A stretch of 64,000 nt of DNA from Ideonella sp. (GTDB lineage Bacteria > Pseudomonadota > Gammaproteobacteria > Burkholderiales > Burkholderiaceae_C). The position numbers and the translations under genes are program-made. How positions within the stretch are numbered: the first letter of the stretch is position 1; each line of letters starts with the position of its first letter. Where the stretch lies: the NCBI GenBank assembly GCA_015075545.1, contig JABTUC010000009.1, positions 1 through 64,000 of the forward strand. The letters are read 5' to 3'. The notes beneath the pieces were generated by a model. The model had not been told where the DNA came from and searched no databases. It was given only the letters and a program-made list of their open reading frames with translations. This document shows, in pieces, positions 63,762-64,000 of the stretch.

Positions 63762-64000
63762 TCAGCGGCGGCGGCCGAACGGCAGGCGGCCGCGCCAGTA
63801 CAGCAGCATCAGCCAGGCGCCGAGCATGCCGCCCAGGTGCGCGAAGTGCGCGACGCCGGTCTCGCCGGCAACGCCGAGGAACAGCTCGATCGCACCGAAC
63901 ACCACCACGAAGGTACGCGCCTTCATCGGGATCGGCGGGAACAGCGGCATGATCGTGCGGTTGGGAAACAGCACGCCGTAGCACAGCAGCAGGCCGAACA
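63762..64000 (-). CDS. rhomboid-family intramembrane serine protease, N-terminal part beyond window
   Basis: The last 79 codons of a rhomboid protease running off the window edge. Visible are TIMPLFPPIPMKARTFVVVF (a family-typical loop between membrane helices), the following hydrophobic stretch with GVAGETGVAHFAHLGGMLGA containing the catalytic His helix (H near AHLGG), and a basic end GRLPFGRRR. The Ser-bearing helix is outside the window. A GTG at 63974 is just an internal Val codon. 129 bp separates it from the degenerate protease gene. Confidence 0.85.
   Translation of the reverse strand, partial: FGLLLCYGVLFPNRTIMPLFPPIPMKARTFVVVFGAIELFLGVAGETGVAHFAHLGGMLGAWLMLLYWRGRLPFGRRR

Overview
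The window reads as chromosome from a high-GC betaproteobacterium, most likely Burkholderiales (Rubrivivax/Leptothrix/Comamonadaceae-like). This is inferred from very GC-rich codon use, gene orders such as ftsK-lolA-rarA, recJ next to lolC-lolD, and rpmB-rpmG, a Bug-type periplasmic binding protein, and a Crp/Fnr regulator divergent from trxB. No sequence search was possible. No tRNA, rRNA or CRISPR array was seen. No stretch over 300 bases lacks a gene, a gene remnant or a described repeat.

Region 1 (1-5386) is ordinary core genome: a truncated PQQ-type sugar dehydrogenase lipoprotein, recJ with a conserved neighbour, and the lipoprotein-sorting pair lolC-lolD.

Region 2 (5389-16706) is the standout. 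It is a polymorphic-toxin locus read on the minus strand. A full-length, signal-peptide-bearing RHS/YD-repeat protein (16706 to 12075) ends in an HNH-like toxin tip and overlaps its immunity gene by ATGA. Downstream lie three displaced copies of the RHS 3' end, each with a different C-terminal tip and its own small immunity gene, touching, overlapping or 3 bp away. The cassettes are separated by two left-end remnants of an IS3-type element, two 3' remnants resembling an ORF6N-domain gene, a PIN-type toxin-antitoxin pair, an RHS core fragment, and duplicated debris of immunity genes. The RHS tips are near-identical to each other at the DNA level, so they can recombine; this looks like a toxin-tip switching bank.

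Region 3 (16948-28240) holds a retropepsin-like protease, yajQ, murB, a membrane Ser/Thr kinase, an acyl-CoA synthetase, a DUF924 protein, a small GNAT acetyltransferase, and two large peptidases (S9 and M3).

Region 4 (28257-44192) is rich in signalling: two large PAS-hybrid histidine kinases, an OmpR-type response regulator, and a PAS-GGDEF cyclase. Between them lie metabolic genes: a biotin-carrier/carboxyltransferase fusion, a 2-oxoglutarate dioxygenase followed by a fold-II PLP lyase, an S10-type peptidase, an alpha/beta hydrolase, and a ferritin-like di-iron protein. A short motif (GGTATCGGCAC) recurs in two divergent promoter regions here.

Region 5 (44408-64000) is mostly housekeeping: trpS, purN, rsmB, a fatty-acid desaturase, rpmG/rpmB, trxB, a Crp/Fnr regulator, ftsK-lolA-rarA, and livHMGF (without its binding protein). 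It ends with a Bug-type binding protein overlapping a ferredoxin-reductase gene, an NAD(P)-dependent epimerase-like protein, a degenerate HtrA-like protease, and the end of a rhomboid protease cut by the window edge.
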